Part shown: positions 53,630 to 63,631 of the stretch, in pieces
Layout of the letters: each line of letters starts with the position of its first letter
Numbering within the stretch: the first letter of the stretch is position 1
Assembly: GCF_003325455.1 (NCBI RefSeq)
Contig: NZ_CP025198.1
Span: 1,302,001-1,366,000 of the forward strand
DNA length: 64,000 nucleotides
From: Acidipropionibacterium virtanenii
GTDB taxonomy: Bacteria; Actinomycetota; Actinomycetes; Propionibacteriales; Propionibacteriaceae
Reading direction: 5' to 3'
Made by a program: the position numbers and the translations under genes
Notes under the pieces: generated by a model
Database searches by the model: none
What the model saw: only the letters and a program-made list of their open reading frames with translations
Told to the model about the DNA's origin: nothing

Positions 53630-55243
53630 TCAGTTGATGTCCTCCAGCGCCCGGGTCTGGCGGAAGCCGATCCAGGAGATGACTCCCACGATGATGAAGA
53701 TGAGGATCGCGAAGGCGGATCCGAGGCCGTACTGGCGGCCCTGGTCGCCGAAGGCGACCTTGTAGACCATCGAGATGAGGATGTCGGTGGAGCCGACGTC
53801 CAGACTCGTGTCGGTGAACCGCGGGCCGCCGCGGGTCAGCATGTAGATGAGATTGAAGTTGTTGAAGTTGAACGCGAAGGTGCTGATGAGCAGTGGGGCC
53901 AGGGAGACCATCAGCAGCGGGAACTTGATGTACCAGAAGGCGCTCCACCCCGACGCGCCGTCCACCTCGGCGGCCTCGTTGACGTCGTCGGGGAGGGACT
54001 GGAGGGCCCCGGTCGCGACCAGGAACTGGTAGGGGAATCCGAGCCACAGGTTGACCACCAGGATCGCCACCTTGGCCCAGGTGCCGTCGTTGAGCCAGGG
54101 GACCTGCAGCCCGCCGAGCAGCACCTGGTTGATGAACCCGAAGTCCTGGTTGAACAGGCCCGACCACACCATCGTCATCATGGTGGCGGGGAAGGCGTAG
54201 GGCAGGATCATCACGAGCCGGAACCAGCGCCTGCCCCGCAGCCGGGAGTCGTTGAAGATGAGGGCGAGGATCAGGCCCAGGGCGAAGCAGCTGACCACCG
54301 ACCCGATGGCGAAGACGAAGGTCCACACCAGGACCTTGAGGAAGGGCCCGCGCACCTGGGAGTTCGTGATCGCCGCGGTGAAGTTGGAGAACCCGACGTT
54401 GACCTTCCAGCCGGGCTGGATGGTCCTGCCCTCGGAGGAGACGAAGGATCCCTGGCCGGAGTCGCGGTAGACGGTCCCGGCGGTGTCGGTGAAGGTGTCG
54501 GCCTTCTCGTCGTAGGTCATCGTGGACCGGTAGACGTAGGCCTGGGATCCGGTGGTGGTGTGCAGGAACCCGTCGGCGCCCTTGTCGCTGAGCGGCACCG
54601 CGAGTTTCGAGACCTCCGAGGAGCGGGCCGAGACGGCCGCGAAATCCAGCACCGTGTAGCCGTCGGCCCCGGTGATGGCGCCCAGCGAGGAGGTGGTGAC
54701 GCCGGAGGCGTCCTGCAGCGGGGTGTCGTTGTTCCCGGCGCGGGCCTGCCCGGTCTTCGGGTCCACGACGATGAGCCACAGCTCGTCCCCGCCGCCGTTC
54801 TTCGTGGCGACGGCCGCCTTGTAGGTGGCCGAGTCCGGCACCCGGGCCTGGTTGTTCTGCTGGATGGCCAGGACGGCGTCGGCCTTGGAGCCGTTGTGGC
54901 CGTCGCCGTAGTTGGTGAACCCGACGTAGACCGTGTACAGCATCACGCTCACCGAGAAGATGAGCATGAAGGCGACGCCCGGCGCCAGGTACTTGCCGGG
55001 CAGCTCCCGGTTGGGCGGCAGGTAGATGAGGTTGACCGCCAGAGTGCCGATCGCGATGACGGCCACGATCACCCAGGACGCCTTGGCCACGGCGGCCAGC
55101 AGGCCCAGCACCATGAGGGCGTCGAAGCCCCCCAGCAGCACGATCTTGATCACCCAGGACCATGCCCCGCCCGAGAACCTGACCTGTGCCCGGTGGACGC
55201 GCTCCTCCCGTTGCGCGGGGGGCGTGAACTCTTCCTTCGTCAT
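53630..55243 (-). CDS. Sugar ABC importer permease, MalF type
   Basis: This 537-residue permease has a hydrophobic N-terminal part, an external loop of roughly 170 residues (about 95-265, as in the MalF P2 loop that contacts the binding protein), then the transport helices with the EAA motif EAAEVDGASGWSAFWYIKFPL. It follows malE by 93 bp that contain a 16-bp hairpin, and overlaps nothing downstream. Together with malG it forms the channel. Confidence 0.93.
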   Translation of the reverse strand: MTKEEFTPPAQREERVHRAQVRFSGGAWSWVIKIVLLGGFDALMVLGLLAAVAKASWVIVAVIAIGTLAVNLIYLPPNRELPGKYLAPGVAFMLIFSVSVMLYTVYVGFTNYGDGHNGSKADAVLAIQQNNQARVPDSATYKAAVATKNGGGDELWLIVVDPKTGQARAGNNDTPLQDASGVTTSSLGAITGADGYTVLDFAAVSARSSEVSKLAVPLSDKGADGFLHTTTGSQAYVYRSTMTYDEKADTFTDTAGTVYRDSGQGSFVSSEGRTIQPGWKVNVGFSNFTAAITNSQVRGPFLKVLVWTFVFAIGSVVSCFALGLILALIFNDSRLRGRRWFRLVMILPYAFPATMMTMVWSGLFNQDFGFINQVLLGGLQVPWLNDGTWAKVAILVVNLWLGFPYQFLVATGALQSLPDDVNEAAEVDGASGWSAFWYIKFPLLMVSLAPLLISTFAFNFNNFNLIYMLTRGGPRFTDTSLDVGSTDILISMVYKVAFGDQGRQYGLGSAFAILIFIIVGVISWIGFRQTRALEDIN

Positions 55244-55288
55244 TTCCAGCCTGTCGTCTGTGAGAGCTGCGATTGTGAGAGCCGAGGT

Positions 55289-55324
55289 CTCCCCCGGGGC
55301 CCGGTGCGCCGGGCCCCGGGGGAG
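55289..55324 (-). promoter_or_regulatory. 16-bp perfect hairpin between malE and malF
   Basis: Arms 55289-55304 and 55309-55324 are complementary over 16 bp with a 4-nt loop (TGCG), starting 12 nt after the malE stop. In E. coli a REP hairpin in the same spot protects malE mRNA and raises binding-protein level over permease. The same role is inferred here. Confidence 0.7.
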
Positions 55325-55336
55325 GTGATCAGTGGG

Positions 55337-56590
55337 TCACTTGATCTTGGCCTGCAGGCCGGTGACCATCTTCTGCCAGGCGGCCGCCGGATCGGCGGAC
55401 TTGCCCGACAGGATGGCGGCCTCGGCATTGCCCCAGTCGGTCCACACCGAGTCCATGGCCGGCACGGCCGGCATCGGGACGCCCTTGGCGCCGACGGCTC
55501 CGTAGGCGGCGACGTCCTTGTCCGACTTCGCCTTCTCGAAGGCCTCCTTGTTGGCCGGCGGGCGCTGCCCGGCCTCGAAGAGCTTGTACTGGATGTCGGC
55601 GTTGCCGATGTACTCGACGATGAGCTTCTGGGTGGCGACGGTGTTCTTCGACTTGGAGCTCATCGCGAATCCCTGGACGCCGACGAAGGGGGTCGCGGCC
55701 TGGGGGCCGGCGGCCGGGATCGCCTCGATGGCGTAGGGGATGTTCTTGGCCTTGATGTCGGCCAGATTCCAGGGCCCGGAGATGAAGAAGGGGCTCTGTC
55801 CCGACACGAAGGAGGTCTTCGCGATGTCGTTGGAGATGTTGATGTTGAGCGTCTTGGCCTTCTGCTGGGCGGCCAGCCAGGTGGCGAAGGAGGCGCCCGC
55901 GGCGTCCCCCATGCCCAGCGTCGTGCCGTCATAGGCTCCGTCGGCGCCGATCTTGAAGACGGGGGCGTTGAAGGAGGCCTGGAAGGGGTACAGGTTGTAC
56001 GGGCTGGCGGCCTGCACCGAGTCCATGCCGACCAGGACGGGGTACTTCGCCCCGGACTTGCGGCCGGCGGCGATCATGGCGTCCCAGCTGGTGACCGCCG
56101 AGGGGGCCAGCTTGGTGTTGCGGATCAGGGCCAGGTTCTCGGTCGAGTAGGGGACGCCGTAGATCTTGTCCTGATAGGTGAAGGCCTTGATGGCGATGTC
56201 CTGGTACTGGTCGGTGGTGTCGCCGAGCTCCAGAGGGGCGACGACGCCGTTCTTGACCAGGGTGCCGAGGCGGTCGTGGGCGCAGATGATGGCGTCGGGC
56301 CCCTTGCCGGTGGGCACCTGGGTGATGAAGTCGGGGACGATCTTGGAGTTGTCCTTGACCACCAGGTTCACGGTGACGCCGACGTCCTTCTTGAACTGGG
56401 CGGCGACGCTCTTGAGGACGGGCGCACGGTCGGAGTCGACCCAGATGGTGATGGTTCCGGCCCCGGCGGATCCCGAGGCGGCGGGGGTGGACGAGCTGCT
56501 GGAGTCCGATCCGCCGCAGGCGGAGAGCACGCCAAGGGCTCCCAGCCCCAGTCCCGAGAGCAGCAGTGAGCGACGCGCGATGTCGGTCAT
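55337..56590 (-). CDS. Maltose/oligosaccharide-binding lipoprotein (MalE type)
   Basis: This 417-residue extracellular solute-binding protein (family 1) has a signal peptide with twin-Arg-like ARRSLLL and lipobox LSAC at about residues 22-25, a Ser/Ala linker, and the conserved stretches SAGAGTITIWVDSD, DAIICAHDRLG and SWDAMIAAGRK. It captures a malto-oligosaccharide-like sugar and delivers it to MalFG; the exact sugar is uncertain. It is the first gene of the operon. Confidence 0.92.
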   Translation of the reverse strand: MTDIARRSLLLSGLGLGALGVLSACGGSDSSSSSTPAASGSAGAGTITIWVDSDRAPVLKSVAAQFKKDVGVTVNLVVKDNSKIVPDFITQVPTGKGPDAIICAHDRLGTLVKNGVVAPLELGDTTDQYQDIAIKAFTYQDKIYGVPYSTENLALIRNTKLAPSAVTSWDAMIAAGRKSGAKYPVLVGMDSVQAASPYNLYPFQASFNAPVFKIGADGAYDGTTLGMGDAAGASFATWLAAQQKAKTLNINISNDIAKTSFVSGQSPFFISGPWNLADIKAKNIPYAIEAIPAAGPQAATPFVGVQGFAMSSKSKNTVATQKLIVEYIGNADIQYKLFEAGQRPPANKEAFEKAKSDKDVAAYGAVGAKGVPMPAVPAMDSVWTDWGNAEAAILSGKSADPAAAWQKMVTGLQAKIK

Positions 56591-56676
56591 GGGTAGTCAG
56601 TACCTTTCGCTGATGCGTTCGACGGCCATCGTCGAGCGCGCGGTGCGGAGGCTCCTCCACCACTGGATGTGGAAGC

Positions 56677-56703
56677 TCTTGCAACCGGTTCTGATTCTTG
56701 CAA
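56677..56703 (-). promoter_or_regulatory. Candidate LacI-type operator for the mal operon
   Basis: AACCGGTT (56683-56690) is an 8-bp palindrome with the central CG typical of LacI-family operators. It is flanked by two direct copies of TCTTGCAA at 56677-56684 and 56696-56703, 19 bp apart (TTGCAAGA on the malE strand). The region also lies 103 bp upstream of divergent sufR. Confidence 0.45.
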
Positions 56704-56805
56704 AATCTTTCATGGATGTCCACAGTGGCCCCACTTCGGGGGATGCCCGTCCCGAGGAAGGGTCGCCTTACTTGCATCGCGGCAACATTTGGAAACAATG
56801 GAGTT

Positions 56806-57564
56806 GTGAAAAATTCGAGTGACACCTCCCGTGGGCGCGGCGAGGGCCGCGCTGCGGCCGAGGCTCGCTTCGAAGAGCCCGCAGACGGCACCACGCGCGA
56901 CCGCGTCATGTCGTCGATCCTTCATCACGGGCCTTCGACGGCCGGCGATCTCGCCGAGCGCCTCGGCCTGACACCCGCCGCCGTGCGGCGCCACCTGTCG
57001 GCCCTGAGTGAAAACGGCCAGGTGGCCAGCCGTGAGGAGCGGGTGTTCGGGCCGCGCGGAAGGGGACGCCCCTCGCGGGTGTTCTTCCTCACCGACGCCG
57101 GTCGGGCCGACTACTACACGGCCTACGACGAGCTGGCCATCACCGCGCTCAAGCAGTTGGCCGCGGCGGCCGGCCCCGATGCCCTGGCGAAGGTCGCCCA
57201 GGCCCGCGTCGACGACATCGAGGAGCGCTACCGGGGAATGCGGGCAGCCAGGCCCGCCCAGGACCCGGCCCAGACGCTGGCCGAGTGTCTCTCGGCCGGC
57301 GGCTACGTCGCCACCATCGAGCCCGGGCCGGCGGGTCAGCAGATCTGCCAGCACAACTGCCCGGTCGCCGAGGTGGCCAAGGTCTTCCCAGAGCTCTGCG
57401 ACGTCGAGACCCGGCTGTTCTCCGAACTGCTCGGGTCCAATGTGCAGCGGCTGGCGACCATCGCCCACGGCGACGGGGTGTGCACCACCCACGTCCCGGT
57501 GGATGTGGAGATCACCCGAAGACGCATCGCCGCCGATCCCCCGAGCACGTCGACGGTCGGCTGA
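56806..57564 (+). CDS. sufR: SufR, iron-sulfur-binding repressor of the suf operon
   Basis: This 252-residue regulator has a winged helix-turn-helix (about 32-100, LAERLGLTPAAVRRHLSAL) and a C-terminal cluster-binding region with C181, C185, C198 and C226 (ICQHNCPVAEV, ELCDVE). In SufR, holo-protein represses the suf genes and apo-protein releases. The GTG at 56806 (VKNSSD) is the first start after the non-coding upstream stretch. It is 54 bp upstream of sufB. Confidence 0.92.
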   Translation: MKNSSDTSRGRGEGRAAAEARFEEPADGTTRDRVMSSILHHGPSTAGDLAERLGLTPAAVRRHLSALSENGQVASREERVFGPRGRGRPSRVFFLTDAGRADYYTAYDELAITALKQLAAAAGPDALAKVAQARVDDIEERYRGMRAARPAQDPAQTLAECLSAGGYVATIEPGPAGQQICQHNCPVAEVAKVFPELCDVETRLFSELLGSNVQRLATIAHGDGVCTTHVPVDVEITRRRIAADPPSTSTVG

Positions 57565-57618
57565 GACCGCCACGGCGTCACCCATGAACCTCAGATCACG
57601 AACCCGAAAGGCCCAGAT

Positions 57619-59097
57619 ATGACCCAGGTCGAGAACCCCACCATCATCCGGGACGAGGAGGCCGCGCCCGCACCGCTGCCGGGCACCGGGGTGACCCAGG
57701 ATGAGCACCTGGCCGCCCTGACCGGGTACAAGTACGGCTGGCACGACTCCGACGCCTACGCCGCCGCCTCCCAGCGCGGCCTCTCCGAGGACGTGGTGCG
57801 CGGCATCTCGGCGATGAAGCACGAGCCCGAGTGGATGCTCAAGCTGCGCCTCAAGGCCCTGCGCCAGTTCCAGAAGAAGCCGATGCCCGCCTGGGGCGTC
57901 AACCTCGACAGCATCGACTTCGACCAGATCAAGTACTTCGTGCGCGCCCAGGAGCAGCAGGCCCAGTCCTGGGAGGATCTGCCCGCCGACATCAAGAACA
58001 CCTACGATCGGCTCGGCATCCCCGAGGCCGAGAAGGACCGCCTGGTGGCCGGCGTGGCCGCCCAGTACGAGTCCGAGGTGGTCTACCACAAGATCAACGA
58101 GGAGCTCGGCAAGCAGGGCGTCATCTTCCTCGACACCGACACCGCGCTGCGGGAGCAGCCGGAGCTGTTCAAGGAGTACTTCGCCTCGACCATCCCGGTC
58201 GGTGACAACAAGTTCGCCGCACTGAACTCCGCGGTGTGGTCGGGCGGCTCCTTCATCTACGTCCCGAAGGGCGTCCACTGCACCATCCCGCTGCAGGCCT
58301 ACTTCCGGATGAACACCGAGAACCTCGGTCAGTTCGAGCGGACTCTGATCATCGTCGACGAGGGCGCCTACGTGCACTACGTCGAGGGCTGCACCGCCCC
58401 GATCTACAAGTCGGACTCGCTGCACGCGGCCGTTGTGGAGATCATCGTCAAGAAGAACGCCCGATGCCGCTACACGACCATCCAGAACTGGTCGAACAAC
58501 GTGTACAACCTCGTCACCCAGCGTGCCTACGTCGAGGAGGGCGGCACGATGGAGTGGATCGACGGCAACATCGGCTCCAAGTCCAACATGAAGTACCCGG
58601 CCTGCTACCTGATGGGCGAGCACGCCAAGGGCGAGGCCCTCTCGGTGGCCTTCGCCGCCGAGGGACAGCATCAGGACACCGGCGCCAAGATGGTCCACAA
58701 CGCGCCGTACACGTCCTCGACGATCGTCTCGAAGTCGATCTCCCAGGGCGGCGGCCGCTCGGCCTACCGCGGCCTGGTCGAGGTGGGGAAGAACGCCCAC
58801 CACTCGGCCTCCTCGGTGCGATGCGACGCCCTGCTGGTCGACGACATCTCCCGCTCGGACACCTACCCCTACAACGACATCCGCACCGACGAGGTGTCGA
58901 TGGCCCACGAGGCCACCGTCTCCAAGGTGAGTGAGGACCAGCTGTTCTACCTCATGCAGCGCGGCCTCACCGAGGAGGAGGCGATGGGCATGATCGTGCG
59001 CGGATTCGTCGAGCCGATCGCCAAGGAGCTCCCGATGGAGTACGCCCTGGAGCTCAACCGGCTCATCGAGATCCAGATGGAGGGTGCGGTCGGCTGA
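57619..59097 (+). CDS. sufB: SufB, Fe-S scaffold subunit
   Basis: This 492-residue core of the SufBCD scaffold builds clusters with SufC and SufD. It has intact [32 protein letters not shown] and [31 protein letters not shown] sequences. Continuous without an intein, unlike mycobacterial SufB. It precedes sufD by 49 bp. Confidence 0.97.
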   Translation: MTQVENPTIIRDEEAAPAPLPGTGVTQDEHLAALTGYKYGWHDSDAYAAASQRGLSEDVVRGISAMKHEPEWMLKLRLKALRQFQKKPMPAWGVNLDSIDFDQIKYFVRAQEQQAQSWEDLPADIKNTYDRLGIPEAEKDRLVAGVAAQYESEVVYHKINEELGKQGVIFLDTDTALREQPELFKEYFASTIPVGDNKFAALNSAVWSGGSFIYVPKGVHCTIPLQAYFRMNTENLGQFERTLIIVDEGAYVHYVEGCTAPIYKSDSLHAAVVEIIVKKNARCRYTTIQNWSNNVYNLVTQRAYVEEGGTMEWIDGNIGSKSNMKYPACYLMGEHAKGEALSVAFAAEGQHQDTGAKMVHNAPYTSSTIVSKSISQGGGRSAYRGLVEVGKNAHHSASSVRCDALLVDDISRSDTYPYNDIRTDEVSMAHEATVSKVSEDQLFYLMQRGLTEEEAMGMIVRGFVEPIAKELPMEYALELNRLIEIQMEGAVG

Positions 59098-59146
59098 GAC
59101 GCCGATCACCACATCACCGACAATCCTCAAGAAAGAGAGCACTGCG

Positions 59147-60340
59147 TTGAGCGCACCCGTCCAGGCCCCCGAGAAGGGTCACAACGTCACCATCGAGGGG
59201 GATGTGGAGTCGCACCTGCATCCCATGCCCTCCTGGGACGTCGCCGATCACCCGATGCCCACCGGCCGCGAGGAGATCTGGCGCTTCACCCCGGTCAAGC
59301 AGTTCAAGCCGCTCCTGACGGAGGGGACGACGAAGGCCGCCATCGAGTGGGCGGTCCGGGCCCCCGAGCAGGTCGTCGTGTCCGAGCTGTCCGGTGACGC
59401 CATGCGCGGCCTGGCCGAGATCCCGCAGGATCGCCTCTCGGCGATCGCCGCGGCCAACGACACCCATCCGTCGCGGCGCATCGACATCCCGGCCGAGGCC
59501 GAGCTGGACGCGCCCGTCGACATCGACCTCACCGGCACCGGCGTCGAGGAATCGGCCTTCCAGAACGTCGTGGTGGCCATCGGCGCCTTCGCCCGCGCCA
59601 CCATCGTGGTGCGCTACAAGGGCTCGGCCAATCTCGGCGAGAACTGGACCTTCCGGATCGGCGACGGCGCGGAGGTGACGATCGTCTTCCTCCACGAGTG
59701 GGCCGACGACGCCGTCCACGGCGCGCAGATCGCCTTCGAGCTGGGCCGCGACACCACCGTGCGCACCGCCCAGGCCACCTTCGGCGGCAAGGCCGTGAGG
59801 ATCTCCCAGGCGGCCTCCTACCAGGGCCCCGGCGCCGATCTCAACCAGCTCGGCGTCTACTTCGCCGACGCCGGCCAGCACATCGAGCACCGGCTCTTCG
59901 TCGACCACAACGCCCCCCGGACCAACTCCCGGGTGGACTTCCGCGGTTGTCTGCAGGGTCAGGACGCCCACTCGGTGTGGATCGGCGATGTGCTCATCCG
60001 CCCGGTGGCCGAGGGGATCGACACCTACGAGTCGAACAAGAACCTGGTCCTCACCGAGGGCTGCCGGGCCGACGCGGTGCCGAACCTGGAGATCCAGACC
60101 GGCAACATCCGCGGCGCGGGCCACTCGGCCTCCACCGGCCGCTTCGACGCCGAGCAGCTGTTCTACCTGCAGTCGCGCGGCATCGAGGAGGAGGAGGCCA
60201 GGCGCCTGGTCGTCCACGGCTTCTTCACCGACATCGTGCGCCGGATCGGCGTCGAGGAGATCAGCACCGAGCTCATGCACCTCATCGAGGACGAGCTGCG
60301 CGAGACCCTGGGCGCCAAGACCGAACTGCCGGAGAACTGA
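59147..60340 (+). CDS. sufD: SufD, Fe-S scaffold subunit
   Basis: SufD pairs with SufB and binds SufC. The 397-residue protein starts at a TTG (59147), chosen over an upstream GTG at 59084 that lies inside the end of sufB. It ends TELMHLIEDELRETLGAKTE. The central beta-helix and GRFDAEQLFYLQSRGIEEEEARRLVVHGFF are typical. Its TGA overlaps the ATG of the Rieske gene (TGATG). Confidence 0.94.
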   Translation: MSAPVQAPEKGHNVTIEGDVESHLHPMPSWDVADHPMPTGREEIWRFTPVKQFKPLLTEGTTKAAIEWAVRAPEQVVVSELSGDAMRGLAEIPQDRLSAIAAANDTHPSRRIDIPAEAELDAPVDIDLTGTGVEESAFQNVVVAIGAFARATIVVRYKGSANLGENWTFRIGDGAEVTIVFLHEWADDAVHGAQIAFELGRDTTVRTAQATFGGKAVRISQAASYQGPGADLNQLGVYFADAGQHIEHRLFVDHNAPRTNSRVDFRGCLQGQDAHSVWIGDVLIRPVAEGIDTYESNKNLVLTEGCRADAVPNLEIQTGNIRGAGHSASTGRFDAEQLFYLQSRGIEEEEARRLVVHGFFTDIVRRIGVEEISTELMHLIEDELRETLGAKTELPEN

Positions 60341-60678
60341 TGGCGGCGGTGAAGGTGACGACGGTCGACGAGCTGGAGGACGACACCCCCGTCCAGTTCG
60401 ACGACGTCGACGGACTCACCGACATCGTGCTGGTGCGCACCGAGGGACAAACCTACGCGATCGGCGCCTGGTGCAGCCACGCCGACGTCCCGATGTGCGA
60501 GGGCGAGATCGAGGACTGCGCCATCGAGTGCTACATGCACGGGTCCATGTTCGACCTGCGCACCGGAGCCCCCACCAACCTGCCGGCCACCGAGCCGATT
60601 CCCGTATATCCCGTGACCATCGACGGCGACGACGTTCTCGTCGACGTCGCCAACCCCATTCCCTACAAGGAGTCCTGA
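60340..60678 (+). CDS. Rieske-type ferredoxin of the suf operon
   Basis: This 112-residue single Rieske domain has the [2Fe-2S] ligands C45-S-H47 and C64-Y-M-H67 (WCSHADVP, ECYMHGSMFD). It is the small non-haem ferredoxin found between sufD and sufC in many actinobacteria, possibly an electron donor to cluster assembly. It overlaps sufD by one base and ends five bases before sufC. Confidence 0.92.
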   Translation: MAAVKVTTVDELEDDTPVQFDDVDGLTDIVLVRTEGQTYAIGAWCSHADVPMCEGEIEDCAIECYMHGSMFDLRTGAPTNLPATEPIPVYPVTIDGDDVLVDVANPIPYKES

Positions 60679-60683
60679 ACCCC

Positions 60684-61451
60684 ATGGCAACGCTCCAGAT
60701 CAACGACCTCCACGTCGACGTCCTGACCGAGTCAGGCCCCAAGAACATCCTCAAGGGCGTCAACCTCACCATGAGTTCCGGTGAGGTGCACGCCATCATG
60801 GGCCCGAACGGGTCCGGCAAGTCCACCCTCGCCTACACCCTGGCCGGTCACCCCAAGTACAAGGTCACCGGCGGCACGGTGACCCTCGACGGCGAGGACC
60901 TGCTGGCCATGACCGTCGACCAGCGCGCCCGCGCCGGCCTCTTCCTGGCCATGCAGTACCCGGTCGAGATCCCCGGCGTCTCGGTGTCGAACTTCCTGCG
61001 CTCGGCCCGCACCGCGATCGACGGCCAGGCCCCCAAGCTGCGCACCTGGGTGAAGGAGGTCGACGCCGCCCTGCAGCGCCAGGACCTCGACGACGACTTC
61101 GCCGACCGCTCGGTCAACGAGGGATTCTCCGGCGGCGAGAAGAAGCGCCACGAGATGACCCAGCTCGAGCTGCTGCACCCGAAGTTCGCGATCCTCGACG
61201 AGACCGACTCCGGCCTGGACATCGACGCCCTCAAGGTGGTCTCCACCGGCGTCAACCACTACTTGGAGGACGCCTCCCACGGAGTGATGCTGATCACCCA
61301 CTACACGCGGATCCTGCGCTACATCAAGGCCACCCAGGTGCATGTCTTCGTCGACGGGCGGGTCGCCGAGACCGGCGGCCCGGAGCTGGGCGAGCAGCTC
61401 GAGGCCGAGGGCTACGAGAAGTACGTCGAGGCCGCGAAGGCCAACGCCTGA
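60684..61451 (+). CDS. sufC: SufC, Fe-S assembly ATPase
   Basis: This 255-residue ABC-type ATPase has Walker A GPNGSGKST (40-48), the ABC signature FSGGEKKRHEM, Walker B FAILDETDSGLD and the H-loop ITHYTR. It drives conformational change of SufBD. The sufS start overlaps its stop (TGATG). Confidence 0.97.
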   Translation: MATLQINDLHVDVLTESGPKNILKGVNLTMSSGEVHAIMGPNGSGKSTLAYTLAGHPKYKVTGGTVTLDGEDLLAMTVDQRARAGLFLAMQYPVEIPGVSVSNFLRSARTAIDGQAPKLRTWVKEVDAALQRQDLDDDFADRSVNEGFSGGEKKRHEMTQLELLHPKFAILDETDSGLDIDALKVVSTGVNHYLEDASHGVMLITHYTRILRYIKATQVHVFVDGRVAETGGPELGEQLEAEGYEKYVEAAKANA

Positions 61452-62734
61452 TGAGTGAGGCCACTGCGTACGACGTCGAGGCGGTCCGCGCGGACTTCCC
61501 GATCCTGTCCACCAGGGTCGGGGACCACCCGCTGGTCTACCTGGACTCAGCCAACACCTCGCAGAAGCCGCAGGTCGTCATCGACGCGGTGGCCGATCAC
61601 TACGCCCACCACAACGCCAATGTGGCTCGTGCCATGCACAAGCTGGGACTCGAGTCCACCCAGGCCTATGAGGGCGGGCGCGAGCGGATAGCGAGGTTCA
61701 TCGGGGCGAACCGTCCCGAGGAGGTTGTCGCGCTGTCCAACGCGTCGGAGGCTCTCAACCTGTGCGCCCACACCCTGGGTTCGCGGCTGGGGCCAGGCGA
61801 CGAGGTGGTGATCTCCGTGATGGAACACCACTCCAACCTGGTGCCCTGGCAGCTGGTCTGCCAGCGGACCGGTGCCACGCTGCGCTGGTACGACATCACC
61901 GAGGAGGGGCGCCTGGACCTGGAGAAGGCTGCCCGCGAGGGGCTCATCAACGAGCACACCAAGGTGGTCTCTCTGGCCCTGGCCTCCAACGTGCTCGGTA
62001 CCGTCAACCCGATCGGTCTCATAGCCGAACAGGCCCACGCGGTCGGCGCGGTGATGGTGGTCGACGCCTCCCAGGCCGTGCCCCAGCTGCCGGTCGACGT
62101 GTCCGCGCTGGGCGCGGACCTGGTCGCCTTCACCGGCCACAAGATGGTCGGGCCCACCGGCATCGGGATCCTGTGGGGCCGCTACGACCTCCTCGCCGAA
62201 CTGCCGCCCTTCCTGGGCGGCGGCGAGATGATCGAGATCGTCAGGATGGATCACTCCACCTACGCCGAGCCGCCTCACCGCTTCGAGGCCGGCACGCCGC
62301 CGATCGCCCAGATGGTGGGACTGGCCGCCGCCGCCGACTATCTCGACGGGATCGGGATGGCCGCCATCGCGGCCCATGAGCGCGACCTGGCCGACTACGC
62401 CCTGGAGGGTTTGTCCGGGGTGGCGGGGCTGCGCATACTGGGCCCTGAGGAGGCTGTGGACCGCACGGGCACGATCTCCTTCAGCATTGAGGGTGTGCAT
62501 CCCCATGACGCGATGAGCATCATGGACTCCCGAGGTGTGGCGGTGCGCGGTGGCCATCACTGCGCCAGGCCGCTCCACGAGAGGCTGGGCCTGCAGTCGT
62601 CGCTGCGGGCGTCGGGCTACCTGTACACCACCAGAGGCGAGATCGACGCCCTCGTCGATGCAGTGGAGTACGCCCGGGACTTCTTCACCGGGCGCATGAG
62701 TGTGGGCGCCGGTTCAGGGAGGCGACAGTCATGA
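61451..62734 (+). CDS. sufS: SufS, cysteine desulfurase
   Basis: This 427-residue PLP enzyme takes sulfur from cysteine. PLP Lys K231 in FTGHKMVGPTG, His near residue 126, and the persulfide Cys C371 in RGGHHCARPL are present. Group II (SufS) type with the short active-site loop. It overlaps sufU by four bases (ATGA). Confidence 0.97.
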   Translation: MSEATAYDVEAVRADFPILSTRVGDHPLVYLDSANTSQKPQVVIDAVADHYAHHNANVARAMHKLGLESTQAYEGGRERIARFIGANRPEEVVALSNASEALNLCAHTLGSRLGPGDEVVISVMEHHSNLVPWQLVCQRTGATLRWYDITEEGRLDLEKAAREGLINEHTKVVSLALASNVLGTVNPIGLIAEQAHAVGAVMVVDASQAVPQLPVDVSALGADLVAFTGHKMVGPTGIGILWGRYDLLAELPPFLGGGEMIEIVRMDHSTYAEPPHRFEAGTPPIAQMVGLAAAADYLDGIGMAAIAAHERDLADYALEGLSGVAGLRILGPEEAVDRTGTISFSIEGVHPHDAMSIMDSRGVAVRGGHHCARPLHERLGLQSSLRASGYLYTTRGEIDALVDAVEYARDFFTGRMSVGAGSGRRQS

Positions 62735-63213
62735 ACGTCGAGGACATGTACCAGGAGATCATCCTCGATCACTACCGGGAGAAGCACCATGCGGGGCTTC
62801 GCGAGGATTTCACGGCCCAGGTGACCCAGGTGAACCCGTCCTGCGGGGACGAGCTGCTGCTGCGGCTGCACCTGGACGGGGAGCGGATCCGCGACATCTC
62901 CTACGACGCCGTGGGCTGCTCGATCTCGCAGGCCTCCACCTCGGTGATGACCGACCTGGTGATCGGCAAGACCGTCGAGGAGGCGCAGCAGCTCTACCGG
63001 GGCTTCCAGGAGATGATGCGCTCCCACGGGGACCAGTCCCTGGACGAGGACCTGTACGAGGACGCGGTGGCCTTCGAGGGGGTGGCCAAGCTGATGGCGC
63101 GGGTCAAGTGCGCCATGCTCGGCTGGTCGGCCCTGGAGGAGAGCCTCATGGAGGCTGAACAGAACAGCGACACGGCTTCGGCCGGTGCGCCGACGAAGGG
63201 AGAGACAGCATGA
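62731..63213 (+). CDS. sufU: SufU, zinc-dependent sulfurtransferase partner of SufS
   Basis: This 160-residue protein has the zinc/persulfide residues C38, D40, C63 and C127 (NPSCGDE, VGCSIS, RVKCAML). It has the insertion between the second and third Cys that separates SufU from IscU scaffolds, so it probably accepts sulfur from SufS. The C-terminal tail is a short acidic and Ala-rich extension overlapping sufT by four bases. Confidence 0.95.
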   Translation: MNVEDMYQEIILDHYREKHHAGLREDFTAQVTQVNPSCGDELLLRLHLDGERIRDISYDAVGCSISQASTSVMTDLVIGKTVEEAQQLYRGFQEMMRSHGDQSLDEDLYEDAVAFEGVAKLMARVKCAMLGWSALEESLMEAEQNSDTASAGAPTKGETA

Positions 63214-63629
63214 GCGAGGAGACGACCGAGGGGACCAGGCCGTCGGACCTGGTGCGCGACACCCTTCCCGATGAGGAGTCAACGCCCCAGCCCGATCAGG
63301 GTTCGGCGCCGACCGTGTCCCTGCCGACGGTCGATGACGTCGTCGAGGCGATGAAGGACGTCATCGATCCCGAGCTGATGGTCAATGTGGTGGATCTGGG
63401 CTTGGTCTACGGCATCCAGATCGACGACGACGCCAATGTCACCATCGACATGACGCTGACCAGCCCGACCTGCCCGCTGACCGACCGTCTGGAGTACGAC
63501 ACCCAGACGGTGTTGGAGGGGATCGTCAACAGTGTGGCGATCAACTGGGTGTGGCTGCCGCCGTGGGGCCTGGAGAGGATCACCCCCGACGGACGCCAGC
63601 AGCTGCAGGCGATCGGCTTCAACGTCTGA
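63210..63629 (+). CDS. sufT: SufT-type Fe-S assembly factor (DUF59/MIP18)
   Basis: This 139-residue DUF59 protein has the DPELMVNVVDLGLVYGI motif and TSPTCPLTDRLE with the conserved Cys. It acts in maturation of Fe-S proteins. The first 40 residues are polar and disordered. It is the last gene of the suf operon and converges on the partial gene at the window end, with two bases between. Confidence 0.92.
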   Translation: MSEETTEGTRPSDLVRDTLPDEESTPQPDQGSAPTVSLPTVDDVVEAMKDVIDPELMVNVVDLGLVYGIQIDDDANVTIDMTLTSPTCPLTDRLEYDTQTVLEGIVNSVAINWVWLPPWGLERITPDGRQQLQAIGFNV

Positions 63630-63631
63630 TC

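Noticed and set aside
57619-59097. Intein in SufB as in mycobacteria
   Set aside because: The protein is continuous at 492 residues with all SufB motifs uninterrupted.
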